DNA of 64,000 bases from assembly GCA_963709425.1 (NCBI GenBank), contig CAVPWG010000004.1, positions 434,001 to 498,000 of the forward strand, read 5' to 3'. Under the pieces are notes generated by a model. The model was not told the origin of the DNA. It saw only the letters and a list, made by a program, of their open reading frames with translations, and did no database searches. This DNA is from JAICJC01 sp963709425 (GTDB lineage Bacteria; Actinomycetota; Thermoleophilia; Gaiellales; JAICJC01). Below are positions 50,930-57,935 of the stretch, piece after piece. Position 1 is the stretch's first letter. Each line of letters opens with the position of its first letter. The position numbers and the translations under genes are program-made.

Positions 50930-51772
50930 ATGACCAGACACACCAACACGCAGGAAGCGACGGCCGAGCCCGCGGCGCCCTCGTTCGAGGCGTACGGCGG
51001 GAGCGCGCCCGAGAACTACGCGCGGCACTTCACCCCGACAATTGGCGCGCCGCTGGCCGCCGATCTCATCGCCGTGGGCGAACTCGGCGCCGGCGAACGC
51101 GTCCTCGACGTCGCATGCGGCACCGGGATCGTCGCGCAACTCGCGGCGGAACACGTTGGACCAACCGGGATCGTCGCCGGCCTCGACATTAACCCGGGCA
51201 TGCTGGCCGTCGCCCGTTCGATGACGCCGCAAGGTGTCGCGATCGACTGGCGCCAGGGGAGTGCCGAAAGCCTCCCATTTGCCGGCTCCGAGTTCGACGC
51301 CGTGTTCTGCCAGCTCGGCCTCCAGTTCTTCTCGGATAAGGCTGCCGCGCTGCGAGAGATGCGGCGCGTGGTGGCTCCCGACGGCCGCGTGCTGGTGAGC
51401 ACATCGGGGCCGATCCCCGAGCTCTTCGGCACGCTCGCAGAGGCCCTCGCACAGCATGTGAGTCCCAAGGCGGCACAGTTCGTGCATCAAGTGTTTTCGC
51501 TCAACGACCCCGCGCTGGTCCGACGCGTCCTCCGCGACGCCGGCTTCAAGAAGGCCTCTGTTCGGCGGAACGTGCGGACACTGCACCTCCCGGCACCTGC
51601 CGACTTCCTGTGGCAGTACGTTTACAGCACGCCCCTCGCGGCGACTGTGGCACCACTGGACTCAGACGACCGCGCCGCACTGGAACGGGATGTGATCTCC
51701 CGGTGGCGGACGTTTACAGACGACGGAGCGCTGACCCTGGAACTCGGCGTCCTGATTGCGACAGCACGCTAG
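50930..51772 (+). CDS. Class I SAM-dependent methyltransferase (UbiE/MenG-like)
   Basis: 280 residues. SAM motif I is VLDVACGTGIVAQLA (~58-72), acidic loop GLDINPGM, motif post-I GSAESLPFAGSEFDAVFCQ and motif III EMRRVVAPDGRVLVST. The C-terminal ~100 residues are a helical substrate cap. The N-terminus (~30 residues) is polar. The substrate is unknown; control by the divergent TetR suggests a small-molecule or detoxification role (inference). Confidence 0.9.
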   Translation: MTRHTNTQEATAEPAAPSFEAYGGSAPENYARHFTPTIGAPLAADLIAVGELGAGERVLDVACGTGIVAQLAAEHVGPTGIVAGLDINPGMLAVARSMTPQGVAIDWRQGSAESLPFAGSEFDAVFCQLGLQFFSDKAAALREMRRVVAPDGRVLVSTSGPIPELFGTLAEALAQHVSPKAAQFVHQVFSLNDPALVRRVLRDAGFKKASVRRNVRTLHLPAPADFLWQYVYSTPLAATVAPLDSDDRAALERDVISRWRTFTDDGALTLELGVLIATAR

Positions 51773-51835
51773 GGGAGTTGTCGCCGCGGTCAGCACAGCA
51801 ATGAAGCCGATCCCCACCATCATCATTGACATGGA

Positions 51836-51974
51836 GGCGCATCGATTGTCGGTAGAGATCATGGCGTGCCGGCTCGGAGAGCGGATGCGCCAGGAAGGGG
51901 CCTGCGTTCCTGATCAGGTAGTTCGCCTTTATCTCGCCCGCGTCTCCTGATTCGTCGACATACGCGAAGCACAT
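51836..51974 (-). pseudogene. DUF3800 gene remnant
   Basis: The frame begins CFAYVDESGDAG, the start signature of DUF3800 proteins, and jumps directly to EIKANYLIRNAG and ARHDLYRQSM, which normally lie several dozen residues further on. After that the similarity is lost (a different frame is needed). It is therefore an internally deleted, 3'-broken copy. It lies between the methyltransferase 3' end and tRNA-Thr. 51975-52153 holds nothing else. Confidence 0.6.
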
Positions 51975-52153
51975 CCTGCCGGCACCCTACTGACCGGCGC
52001 CGCCGGAAACCGTGCCGCGTCGGCTCCGTGGTCACACGATGGTCACATCGGCCAGAAAACACCCGCATCTAGCCGCCACGAACCGAACCGCGAAACCAGG
52101 CGCGAAACGACGTAGCCGTGCGGGCTTGTCGCCGCTTGTCGCCTCCGTGGGAG

Positions 52154-52226
52154 AGCCGGGAGCGGGACTCGAACCCGCGACCGTCCGATTACAAATCGGA
52201 GGCTCTACCAGCTGAGCTATCCCGGC
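52154..52226 (-). tRNA. tRNA-Thr (anticodon TGT)
   Basis: 73-base tRNA. Acceptor stem GCCGGGA/TCCCGGC with discriminator T, D-arm GCTCAGCTGGTAGAGC, anticodon stem TCCGA/TCGGA with loop TTTGTAA (anticodon TGT), T-arm GCGGGTTCGAGTCCCGC. CCA is not encoded. Its 3' end faces the accessory region. Confidence 0.97.
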
Positions 52227-52236
52227 GGCTCGTCCG

Positions 52237-52242
52237 AGCCTA
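52237..52242 (-). promoter_or_regulatory. -10 box of tRNA-Thr promoter
   Basis: TAGGCT on the minus strand ends 10 bases before the tRNA 5' end; a weak -35 (TGGATG, 52265-52260) lies 17 bases further upstream. Confidence 0.45.
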
Positions 52243-52307
52243 CCGCGGCGGTTCGGAGGCATCCAGTCGGACGGCTTGCGCCTCGTGCGGACACCCGTAG
52301 GGTGGAA

Positions 52308-52351
52308 GTGGCCGGCCGACGCGGAGGGGGAGGCATGCGCCGGCCGGCCAC
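52308..52351 (-). terminator. Hairpin between sigma factor gene and tRNA-Thr
   Basis: GTGGCCGGCC (52308-52317) and its exact complement (52342-52351) form a 10-base stem with a 24-base loop, about 90 bases past the sigma factor stop. A terminator or processing site; the remaining 52227-52441 shows no gene. Confidence 0.45.
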
Positions 52352-52441
52352 AGGAGGGCGGCGTTCAGGAATGGGGGCACGCCGCCAGTCCGCTTCTACT
52401 CCAGGAATGCTATAGCACGACGCGGCGGAACCGAAATGGCG

Positions 52442-53149
52442 CTAGGAAAGCTGGCGCCGCGCCTGGAGATGGGCGAGCACCTTCCGCTTGACCCGCTGGA
52501 GCGCGTTGTCGACCGTCTTGGGGTCGCAGCCGATGAGGTCGCCGATCGCCTCGTAGCTTCGACCCTCGAGGTAGTAGGTCAGGACCTGGGATTCGAGCGG
52601 TGAGAGCGTCGAGCCCAGGCACTCGAGCAGGCTCTGGAGCTCGTCCGAGGAGATGACGCAGGTGGCTGGGTCGTCGACCGCCGGGCCCGGCAGAGCGTCC
52701 CCCAGCGTGCAGTCCGTGTCGAGGTCCTGGCCGGCCGGCGTGTGGCTGAACGAGACGTACGTGTTGAGAGGCGCGTGCTTGTAGCGCGTCGCGGTCTTGA
52801 TCGCCGTGATGATCTGGCGGGTGATGCAGAGCTCCGCGAAGGAGCGGAACGAGGTCTCCTTGTCGGAGCGGAAGTCGCGCACGGCCTTGAACAGTCCGAC
52901 GAGCCCCTCCTGGACGAGGTCCGCGCTGTCGCCGCCGGCCAGGAAATACGAGCTCGCCTTCAGCCGCACGAACCCGTGGTAGCGGCGGATCAGGTCGTCC
53001 ATCGCGCGCTCGTCCCCGTTCCGCGCCGCGGCGATCAGGGCCAGCTCGTGGGGCTCGCGCCAGGTTCGTACGCCGCTTCGAGCCGCGGCCGCTGCTCTCG
53101 ATGTCGCCACCGTTGACACCTCCGGAGGAAGCCAACCCTCAAGTCGCAT
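52442..53149 (-). CDS. sigH: SigH-like RNA polymerase sigma factor
   Basis: 235 residues, sigma-70 family of the SigH type found beside yacP/rlmB in Firmicutes and deep actinobacteria. Region 2 includes DLIRRYHGFVRLKASSYFL and the core-binding DLVQEGLVGLFKAVRDF. Region 4.2 has the HTH EGRSYEAIGDLIGCDPKTVD followed by NALQRVKRKV. Regions 1.1 and 3 are absent. The N-terminal ~35 residues are polar, and an internal start is possible. It has its own consensus promoter between yacP and its ATG. The regulon is unknown. Confidence 0.9.
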   Translation of the reverse strand: MRLEGWLPPEVSTVATSRAAAAARSGVRTWREPHELALIAAARNGDERAMDDLIRRYHGFVRLKASSYFLAGGDSADLVQEGLVGLFKAVRDFRSDKETSFRSFAELCITRQIITAIKTATRYKHAPLNTYVSFSHTPAGQDLDTDCTLGDALPGPAVDDPATCVISSDELQSLLECLGSTLSPLESQVLTYYLEGRSYEAIGDLIGCDPKTVDNALQRVKRKVLAHLQARRQLS

Positions 53150-53188
53150 GAACCTGACCCTCGAGTAAAGCTTTAGGGACGGACGGGA

Positions 53189-53217
53189 ACTCTAAGCGCA
53201 CGCACGCGATATGTCAA
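53189..53217 (-). promoter_or_regulatory. Promoter of the sigma factor gene
   Basis: On the minus strand: perfect TTGACA (53217-53212), 17-base spacer, TAGAGT (53194-53189). The leader of about 33 bases contains the palindrome TAAAGCTTTA and a GAGGG before ATG 53149. This allows expression independent of the gltX-yacP operon. Confidence 0.75.
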
Positions 53218-53286
53218 GTTCTCGGACCGAAACGGTCACACGGTCCGTACGGGGACTGTCCCCCTTCTCGCCGCCTCGCAATTCCC

Positions 53287-53763
53287 CTACTCGCCGCGGC
53301 GCATCCGCTCGAGCGCGGCGCGGACCTCGGGATCGAGCTTGTCGGCGAGCGTCGTGCGGGTGCGGGGCTCGGGCCCGTCCGGCCGTTGGCCCGGCGCGGC
53401 GCCGAGCCGGTCGAGGAACTCCCGCGCGCTCATGGCGTGCACTCCCCCGCGCTGCGCCACGTGCCGCAGCACCGCGTCGTTCGACACCACCGTGACGCCG
53501 CCGGCGTCCTCGCCGGCCCTGCGGTGCGCCAGGCGCTCGATGACCGTGTCGGCCGTCTCGCGGCCGGAGTGGACGACCCGCACGCGGCCGATCTCACGAC
53601 CGCGGCCCTCGCCGTCGAACACGAGGACGACGTCGATCCCGGCCTCGGACGCGAACCCGGCGACGTCGCCGACCAGCTGCTCGCGGGCCCGGACGTAGTC
53701 CGAGCCCGCGCCGCGGACGTGGGTGATGTTGTCGCCGTCGAGGACGTAGAGGTCGTCAGCCAT
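53287..53763 (-). CDS. NYN-domain endoribonuclease-like protein (YacP/Rae1 type)
   Basis: 158 residues. PIN/NYN fold with conserved acidic residues in YVLDGDNI (8-14), VLVFDGEG (~48), GRETADTVIERL (~68) and VVSNDAVLRHVA (~94). B. subtilis YacP (Rae1) cleaves mRNA in the ribosomal A site; the same gene order here supports orthology. The C-terminus carries a short helical tail. ATG 53763 overlaps the rlmB 3' end by 8 bases. Confidence 0.88.
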   Translation of the reverse strand: MADDLYVLDGDNITHVRGAGSDYVRAREQLVGDVAGFASEAGIDVVLVFDGEGRGREIGRVRVVHSGRETADTVIERLAHRRAGEDAGGVTVVSNDAVLRHVAQRGGVHAMSAREFLDRLGAAPGQRPDGPEPRTRTTLADKLDPEVRAALERMRRGE

Positions 53764-54454
53764 CGCCGCGCTGCCTCCGCGCCTCGAAGAGGAGCACGGC
53801 CGCCGCCGTCGACACGTTCAGCGACTCGATCCGCCCGCCGAGGGCGATCGACACCTCCTGGTCGCACGACGACCGCACGCGCGGGCGCAGGCCCCGGCCC
53901 TCGGCCCCGAGCACGAACACCGCCCCGTCCCGGTAGTCACCAGCGTGGTGGGCGGAGCCCACGCCGGCGACGGCCGCGTAGCTCCAGAGGCCGGGCCGGC
54001 GGATGTCGATGAGGAACTGGGCCAGATTCTCGACGCGCGCGATCCGCAGGTGCTCGACGGCGCCGGCCGATGCCCGGCAGACGGCGGCGGTCACCGGCGC
54101 CGACCGGCGCCGGGTGATGACGAGCCCGCCCGCGCCGGCGCCCTCCGCCACACGCGCCACCGCGCCGAGGTTGTGCGGGTCGGTGACCTCGTCGAGCGCG
54201 ACGACCAGCGGCCGCTCGCCCGCCATGACCTCGGCGACGCCGGCGTAGGGGTACGGCGCGACCTCGGCCACCACGCCCTGGTGATCCTCGCTCCCGGCGC
54301 GTGCCGCCAGCCGGTCGGGCGCCTCCACCGAGACGCGCTCCGGCAGCCACTCGAGCGCCTCCCGCGACCGCTCCGTGCACCAGACCCGCGCCACCTCGCG
54401 CCGGCCGCGGAGCGCCTCGAAGACCGGCCGCCGGCCGTAGACGACCTCAGTCAC
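53756..54454 (-). CDS. rlmB: TrmH/SpoU family 23S rRNA (guanosine-2'-O-)-methyltransferase RlmB
   Basis: 232 residues. The N-terminal substrate-binding domain (VVYGRRPVFEALRG) is followed by the SPOUT knot: motif 1 DPHNLGAVARVAEGAG, motif 2 FVLGAEGRGLRP and motif 3 IESLNVSTAAAVLLFEA. The enzyme methylates G2251 (E. coli numbering) in the family. GTG 54454 is preferred because it overlaps cysS by 8 bases and gives the usual length. Confidence 0.9.
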   Translation of the reverse strand: MTEVVYGRRPVFEALRGRREVARVWCTERSREALEWLPERVSVEAPDRLAARAGSEDHQGVVAEVAPYPYAGVAEVMAGERPLVVALDEVTDPHNLGAVARVAEGAGAGGLVITRRRSAPVTAAVCRASAGAVEHLRIARVENLAQFLIDIRRPGLWSYAAVAGVGSAHHAGDYRDGAVFVLGAEGRGLRPRVRSSCDQEVSIALGGRIESLNVSTAAAVLLFEARRQRGDG

Positions 54455-55742
54455 GGCGGACGAGGTCGTGGCCCTGGGCGGTGTCGCGCACCTCCCAGCC
54501 GCGGGCCGCGATCTCCTCCCGGAGCCGGTCCGACTCGGCATAGTCGCGCCGTACACGCGCCGCGTCGCGGGCGTTCGCGAGCTCCTCGACCTCGGCCGGC
54601 GCCGCATCCGCCTGCGCCAGCGCGCCCAGCCCGAGCACGCCCAGCACGCCGGCGACGGTGTCGCGCGCCTCGGATGGGGCGCGGAAGAGCACCGCGAGCG
54701 CGCGCGGCGTCGAGAAGTCGTCGTCGAGCGCGTCGCAGACGGCCGCGTCCACGGCAGGATCGCGGCCCGCCCCGGATCGCAGCCTGTTTCGGAGCGTCTC
54801 GCACGCCGCCCGTGCCCGTTCGAGCGCCGCGTCGTTGTAGTCGACGGGGCTCGCGTAGTGGGCCTGGAGCATGAACATGATGAGCGTCTCGGCCCCCCAG
54901 CGGTCGAGCGCGTCCGAGAGCCGGTCGATGTTCCCCTCGGACTTCGACATCTTCTCGCCCTCGAGCCGCAGCATGCCGTTGTGGGCCCATACGCGGGCGA
55001 ACTGGCGCCCGATCGAGCAGGACTGGGCGATCTCGTTCTCGTGGTGGGGGAAGATCAGGTCGCGGCCGCCACCGTGGACGGCGAACTCCCGGCCGAGCAG
55101 CTTCTCGGCCATCGCCGAGCACTCGATATGCCACGCCGGGCGGCCGTCACCCCAAGGCGACGGCCACCACGTGTCCTCGTCGTCCTTGGTCGCCTTCCAG
55201 AGGGCGAAGTCGACCGGGTCGCGCTTGTGCTCGCCCGGCTCGACGCGGGCCCCAGCCTCGACCTCGTCCGGCCGCTGCCCCGAGAGCTCCCCGTAGCGGT
55301 CGAAGCTCCGGACGGCGAAGTAGACGTCGCCGCCCGCTTCGTAGGCGTGCCCCGCGGCGATCAGCTCCTCGATCAGCGCGACGATCTCGGGGATCGTCTC
55401 GCTGGCCAGCGGCTCGTCGTCGGGCCGCCCCAGCCCGAGCCGGTCGGTGTCCTCGATGAACGCCCGCGCCATCTCCCCGGCCAGCGCGTCGGACCGCACA
55501 CCCCGCGCGCGGGCGGCCACGTAGATCTTGTCGTTGATGTCGGTGATGTTCTCGACCAGCCGCACGGACTGTCCTCGCCACTCCAGATACCGCTTCATCT
55601 GAAGGAACACGACCACGGGCCGGGCGTTCCCGACGTGGATGCGGTCGTAGATGGTCGGGCCGCAGACGTAGAAGCCGACCGTCCCGTCCGGCCCCGGCTC
55701 CAGCTCCCGAAGCTCGCCGGTGAGGGAGTCGCGCAGCCTCAC
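54447..55742 (-). CDS. cysS: Cysteinyl-tRNA synthetase
   Basis: 431 residues, class I aaRS. Zn ligand Cys in FYVCGPTIYD, HIGH-type RIHVGNARP, Zn ligands in IECSAMAEKL and FPHHENE, and KMSKS in GEKMSKSEGN (~260). The C-terminal helical domain is ~100 residues. GTG 55742 overlaps the gltX stop (GTGA). The possibility of the related MshC is rejected because the gene follows gltX and has the normal CysS tail. Confidence 0.92.
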   Translation of the reverse strand: MRLRDSLTGELRELEPGPDGTVGFYVCGPTIYDRIHVGNARPVVVFLQMKRYLEWRGQSVRLVENITDINDKIYVAARARGVRSDALAGEMARAFIEDTDRLGLGRPDDEPLASETIPEIVALIEELIAAGHAYEAGGDVYFAVRSFDRYGELSGQRPDEVEAGARVEPGEHKRDPVDFALWKATKDDEDTWWPSPWGDGRPAWHIECSAMAEKLLGREFAVHGGGRDLIFPHHENEIAQSCSIGRQFARVWAHNGMLRLEGEKMSKSEGNIDRLSDALDRWGAETLIMFMLQAHYASPVDYNDAALERARAACETLRNRLRSGAGRDPAVDAAVCDALDDDFSTPRALAVLFRAPSEARDTVAGVLGVLGLGALAQADAAPAEVEELANARDAARVRRDYAESDRLREEIAARGWEVRDTAQGHDLVRRD

Positions 55743-56857
55743 GCCGCCCTCCGCACCGCCTCGTCGCGCGGCAGCGCGGCGAGGATGGCCCAGAGCTCGG
55801 GCCCGGTCGTCCTCCCGGTCAGCGCGAGCCGGGCACGCTTGAGCGGGATTCCGCGCCGGCGGAGCTCGTCGACGAGCTCGCGGGCCTGCACCTCGTCGAG
55901 GTGCTCGGGGAGCCCACTGCGGAGCTCCGCCAGCTCCGGCAGCGTCGATCGCTCGGCGGGAGCATCGAGGACGCACGCGACCAGGTCGGCCGCCTCGACC
56001 AGCGTGTGAGCGCCGCGCAGAGCCGGCGCCATCGCCTCGACGGCGGCGGCCGGCGTCCCGGGCGGGCAGAACGGCAGCACCGCGGCGACCAGCTCGGCGT
56101 TCCCCAGCCGGGCCAGGTGAAGCGCCGAGAGCGATCGCAGGCGGGCCGGGTCGAGGCGTACGTCGCCGCGCCCGATCCGGTCGGTGTCGAACCGGGCCAC
56201 GAGCTCGTCCATGCCGAGCACCTCGCCGGGGCCGGAGCTCGCCACGAGGCCGAGCATGTTGACGACGGCCCCCGGCGGATACCCGCCGGCGCGCAGATCG
56301 GCGACCGACGCGTCGCCCTCGCGCTTCGAGAGCTTGCCGGCGCCGCCGAGCACGATCGCGTGGTGGATGAAGACGGGCGGCTCCACGCCGAGCGACCGGA
56401 ACGCGGCGGCGTGCAGATCCTCGTTGGCACGGTGGTCGCCGCCGCGGATGATGTGGGTGGTGCCGAAGTCGAGATCGTCGACGACGCTCGCCCAGTGGTA
56501 GGTGGGCCGGCCGTCGCCGCGGACGATCACGAACGGGCGCACGCCCGGCGCAGCCAGATAGAGCGCGCCGTCGCGGATCGAGGTGTGCTCTGCGACGTTC
56601 GCCGCCTCGACGTGCCGCTCGACGCGCGAGCTCTGGCGAATCGGCCCCTCGTCCCACGCGATGCCGAGCCACCTGAGGTCGGACAGGATGGCGTCCTCGG
56701 CACCCGCGACGGTGCGCTCGGCGTCGGTATCGTCGATCCGAAGCAGCATCGTCCCCCCCTGGCTGCTCGCGAACAGGCGGTTCACGAGCGCTGTCAGGGT
56801 GCTCCCGAGATGCAGCGAGCCGGTCGGGCTCGGCGCGAAGCGGACGTGCACCGTCAT
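55739..56857 (-). CDS. gltX: Glutamyl-tRNA synthetase, unusually short
   Basis: 372 residues, against roughly 460-500 for ordinary GltX. Class I motifs are present: RFAPSPTGSLHLGS (HIGH variant) at residues 6-19 and GKLSKREG (KMSKS) near 195, and a reduced C-terminal anticodon-binding region ends ALTGRTTGPELWAILAALP. The acceptor-domain insert that normally carries the CxCxY-type segment between QSSR and the VVDDLDFGTTHIIRG strand is almost absent. A Glu-Q-tRNA(Asp) synthetase is unlikely because the C-terminal domain and operon position are those of gltX. A TAACGT box ends 7 bases before ATG 56857. Confidence 0.87.
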   Translation of the reverse strand: MTVHVRFAPSPTGSLHLGSTLTALVNRLFASSQGGTMLLRIDDTDAERTVAGAEDAILSDLRWLGIAWDEGPIRQSSRVERHVEAANVAEHTSIRDGALYLAAPGVRPFVIVRGDGRPTYHWASVVDDLDFGTTHIIRGGDHRANEDLHAAAFRSLGVEPPVFIHHAIVLGGAGKLSKREGDASVADLRAGGYPPGAVVNMLGLVASSGPGEVLGMDELVARFDTDRIGRGDVRLDPARLRSLSALHLARLGNAELVAAVLPFCPPGTPAAAVEAMAPALRGAHTLVEAADLVACVLDAPAERSTLPELAELRSGLPEHLDEVQARELVDELRRRGIPLKRARLALTGRTTGPELWAILAALPRDEAVRRAA

Positions 56858-56864
56858 CCGGCGT

Positions 56865-56870
56865 ACGTTA
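56865..56870 (-). promoter_or_regulatory. -10 box of leaderless-type promoter (gltX)
   Basis: TAACGT on the minus strand ends 7 bases before ATG 56857. The perfect palindrome TGACGTCA lies just upstream (56873-56880) and could be an operator. The preceding gene stops at 56878. Confidence 0.5.
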
Positions 56871-56877
56871 AATGACG

Positions 56878-57306
56878 TCAGTGGACCGCGCGGGGCTGCG
56901 CCTCGCGGAGCCGTTCGGCGAGCGCCTTCATGATCTTGCCCTGCACCGTCGGGTACTTCGACACGAGCGTGCGGAAGCCGCCGATGTCGAGCACGAGGAG
57001 CCGGCACGCGTCCACGGCGGTCGCGGTCGCCGTGCGAGGGCCGCGGTCGATGAGCGCGATCTCGCCGAGGAAGTCGCCTGCGCCGAGCTCGTTCACCTTG
57101 CGCCCGTTGCGGTCGACCCGCACGTTGCCGGAGACGACGATGAAGAACTCCCTCCCGGCTGCGCCCTCGCGCATGAGCACGCGTCCGGCCTTGACGTCGA
57201 CCTCGTCCATGAGCCGCCCGACCGCCTCGATCTCGCGCCGGTTGAACCCGGCGAAGAGCGGCACTCCGGCGATGAGCTCGAGCTTCGGATCGGTCGTCCT
57301 GGCCAT
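56878..57306 (-). CDS. Stand-alone cyclic-nucleotide-binding domain protein
   Basis: 142 residues, a single cNMP-binding beta-roll with no DNA-binding HTH. The phosphate-binding cassette GDFLGEIALIDRGPRTATATA carries the Glu and Arg that contact cyclic nucleotides, so binding is likely. The gene is upstream of gltX with a 20-base gap. TAAGAT ends 8 bases before ATG 57306; the longer in-frame start at 57402 adds no domain. Partner unknown. A cyclase (22947-25982) is encoded elsewhere in the window. Confidence 0.85.
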   Translation of the reverse strand: MARTTDPKLELIAGVPLFAGFNRREIEAVGRLMDEVDVKAGRVLMREGAAGREFFIVVSGNVRVDRNGRKVNELGAGDFLGEIALIDRGPRTATATAVDACRLLVLDIGGFRTLVSKYPTVQGKIMKALAERLREAQPRAVH

Positions 57307-57710
57307 CCCCGCCGATCTTACCCTCCCGCGCCCCCTCACCTCAGGATTCCGTAGGGGATCGGCGAATTCGCTTACCCGACCTCGTTTATCCACGGACAGC
57401 ACCAGACGCAGCCCGGACGCGCCGCCGTCCTCCTGACACTGTTTCGCCTCGGCGCTCGAGTGGCTCGACGAAGGTGAGCTGAGACGCGCGGCCTGATGCC
57501 GGGCAGTGGCGAGGTCTCATGGTCCGTGCAGTGCTCGTGGGATCCTGCCGGCGTGGACACCCCCGGGCCAGGGCGACCCGGCCGGCGCCTTCCGCGAGGA
57601 GGCGACGACCGGGCCGGCCACCGTGTTAATCGCCGCAAAGCCTGTGAACGTTACGTCGAGACCGTCGTCGGACTCCCGACGCCTAACAAGCCGCTAGGCT
57701 GACGTCCCCG
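57307..57710. other. Intergenic stretch, no gene seen
   Basis: About 400 bases between the cNMP-binding protein and the phosphoesterase remnant. It holds short frames without family resemblance, one DnaA-box-like TTATCCACG (57386-57394), and no obvious promoter for the plus-strand locus that follows. Confidence 0.5.
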
Positions 57711-57932
57711 CCGCCCGTCACCAAGGTGCTCACGATGATCCTCGAGAACACCGACTACGCATCGATCGTCGACTCGCCCCAGGCGCCGACCCTGAACGAG
57801 CTCGCCCGGAGCTGCGGATCGTCACCGACTACCTCGGAGTCCAGTTCCCGAGCCTGCCCAACTAGCGCCACGACGGCCGCCGACGTGGCGTCAGCTTTCA
57901 ACCTGCCGGTTCCGACGCCGCCGACCTCCTGA
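57711..57932 (+). pseudogene. Phosphoesterase (PF04185-like) N-terminal fossil
   Basis: The frame at 57726 reads VLTMILENTDYASIVDSPQA then PTLNELAR. After a one-base deletion near 57809 it continues LRIVTDYLGVQFPSLPN-stop. This is the characteristic start of alkaline-phosphatase-like phosphoesterases (ENxxY...AP..N.LA...T.Y....PSLPNY), broken by the shift and by a TAG (57863-57865) where Tyr is expected. The rest of the ~250-400 residue gene is missing. The last 20 codons before 57932 may be its deleted 3' end. Confidence 0.65.
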
Positions 57933-57935
57933 GAG

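Noticed and set aside
43045..52154. Search for a copy of the tRNA-Thr 3' end as an attachment repeat
   Set aside because: By eye no direct repeat of the last ~20 bases of the tRNA was found in this stretch, and no integrase is visible; an island origin stays only a hypothesis.
54447..55742. CysS read as MshC (cysteine:GlcN-Ins ligase)
   Set aside because: The frame order with gltX, rlmB and yacP and the C-terminal helical domain match CysS.
57386..57394. DnaA-box-like TTATCCACG
   Set aside because: Single, with one mismatch to the consensus; no clustering and no dnaA/dnaN nearby, so no origin is called.
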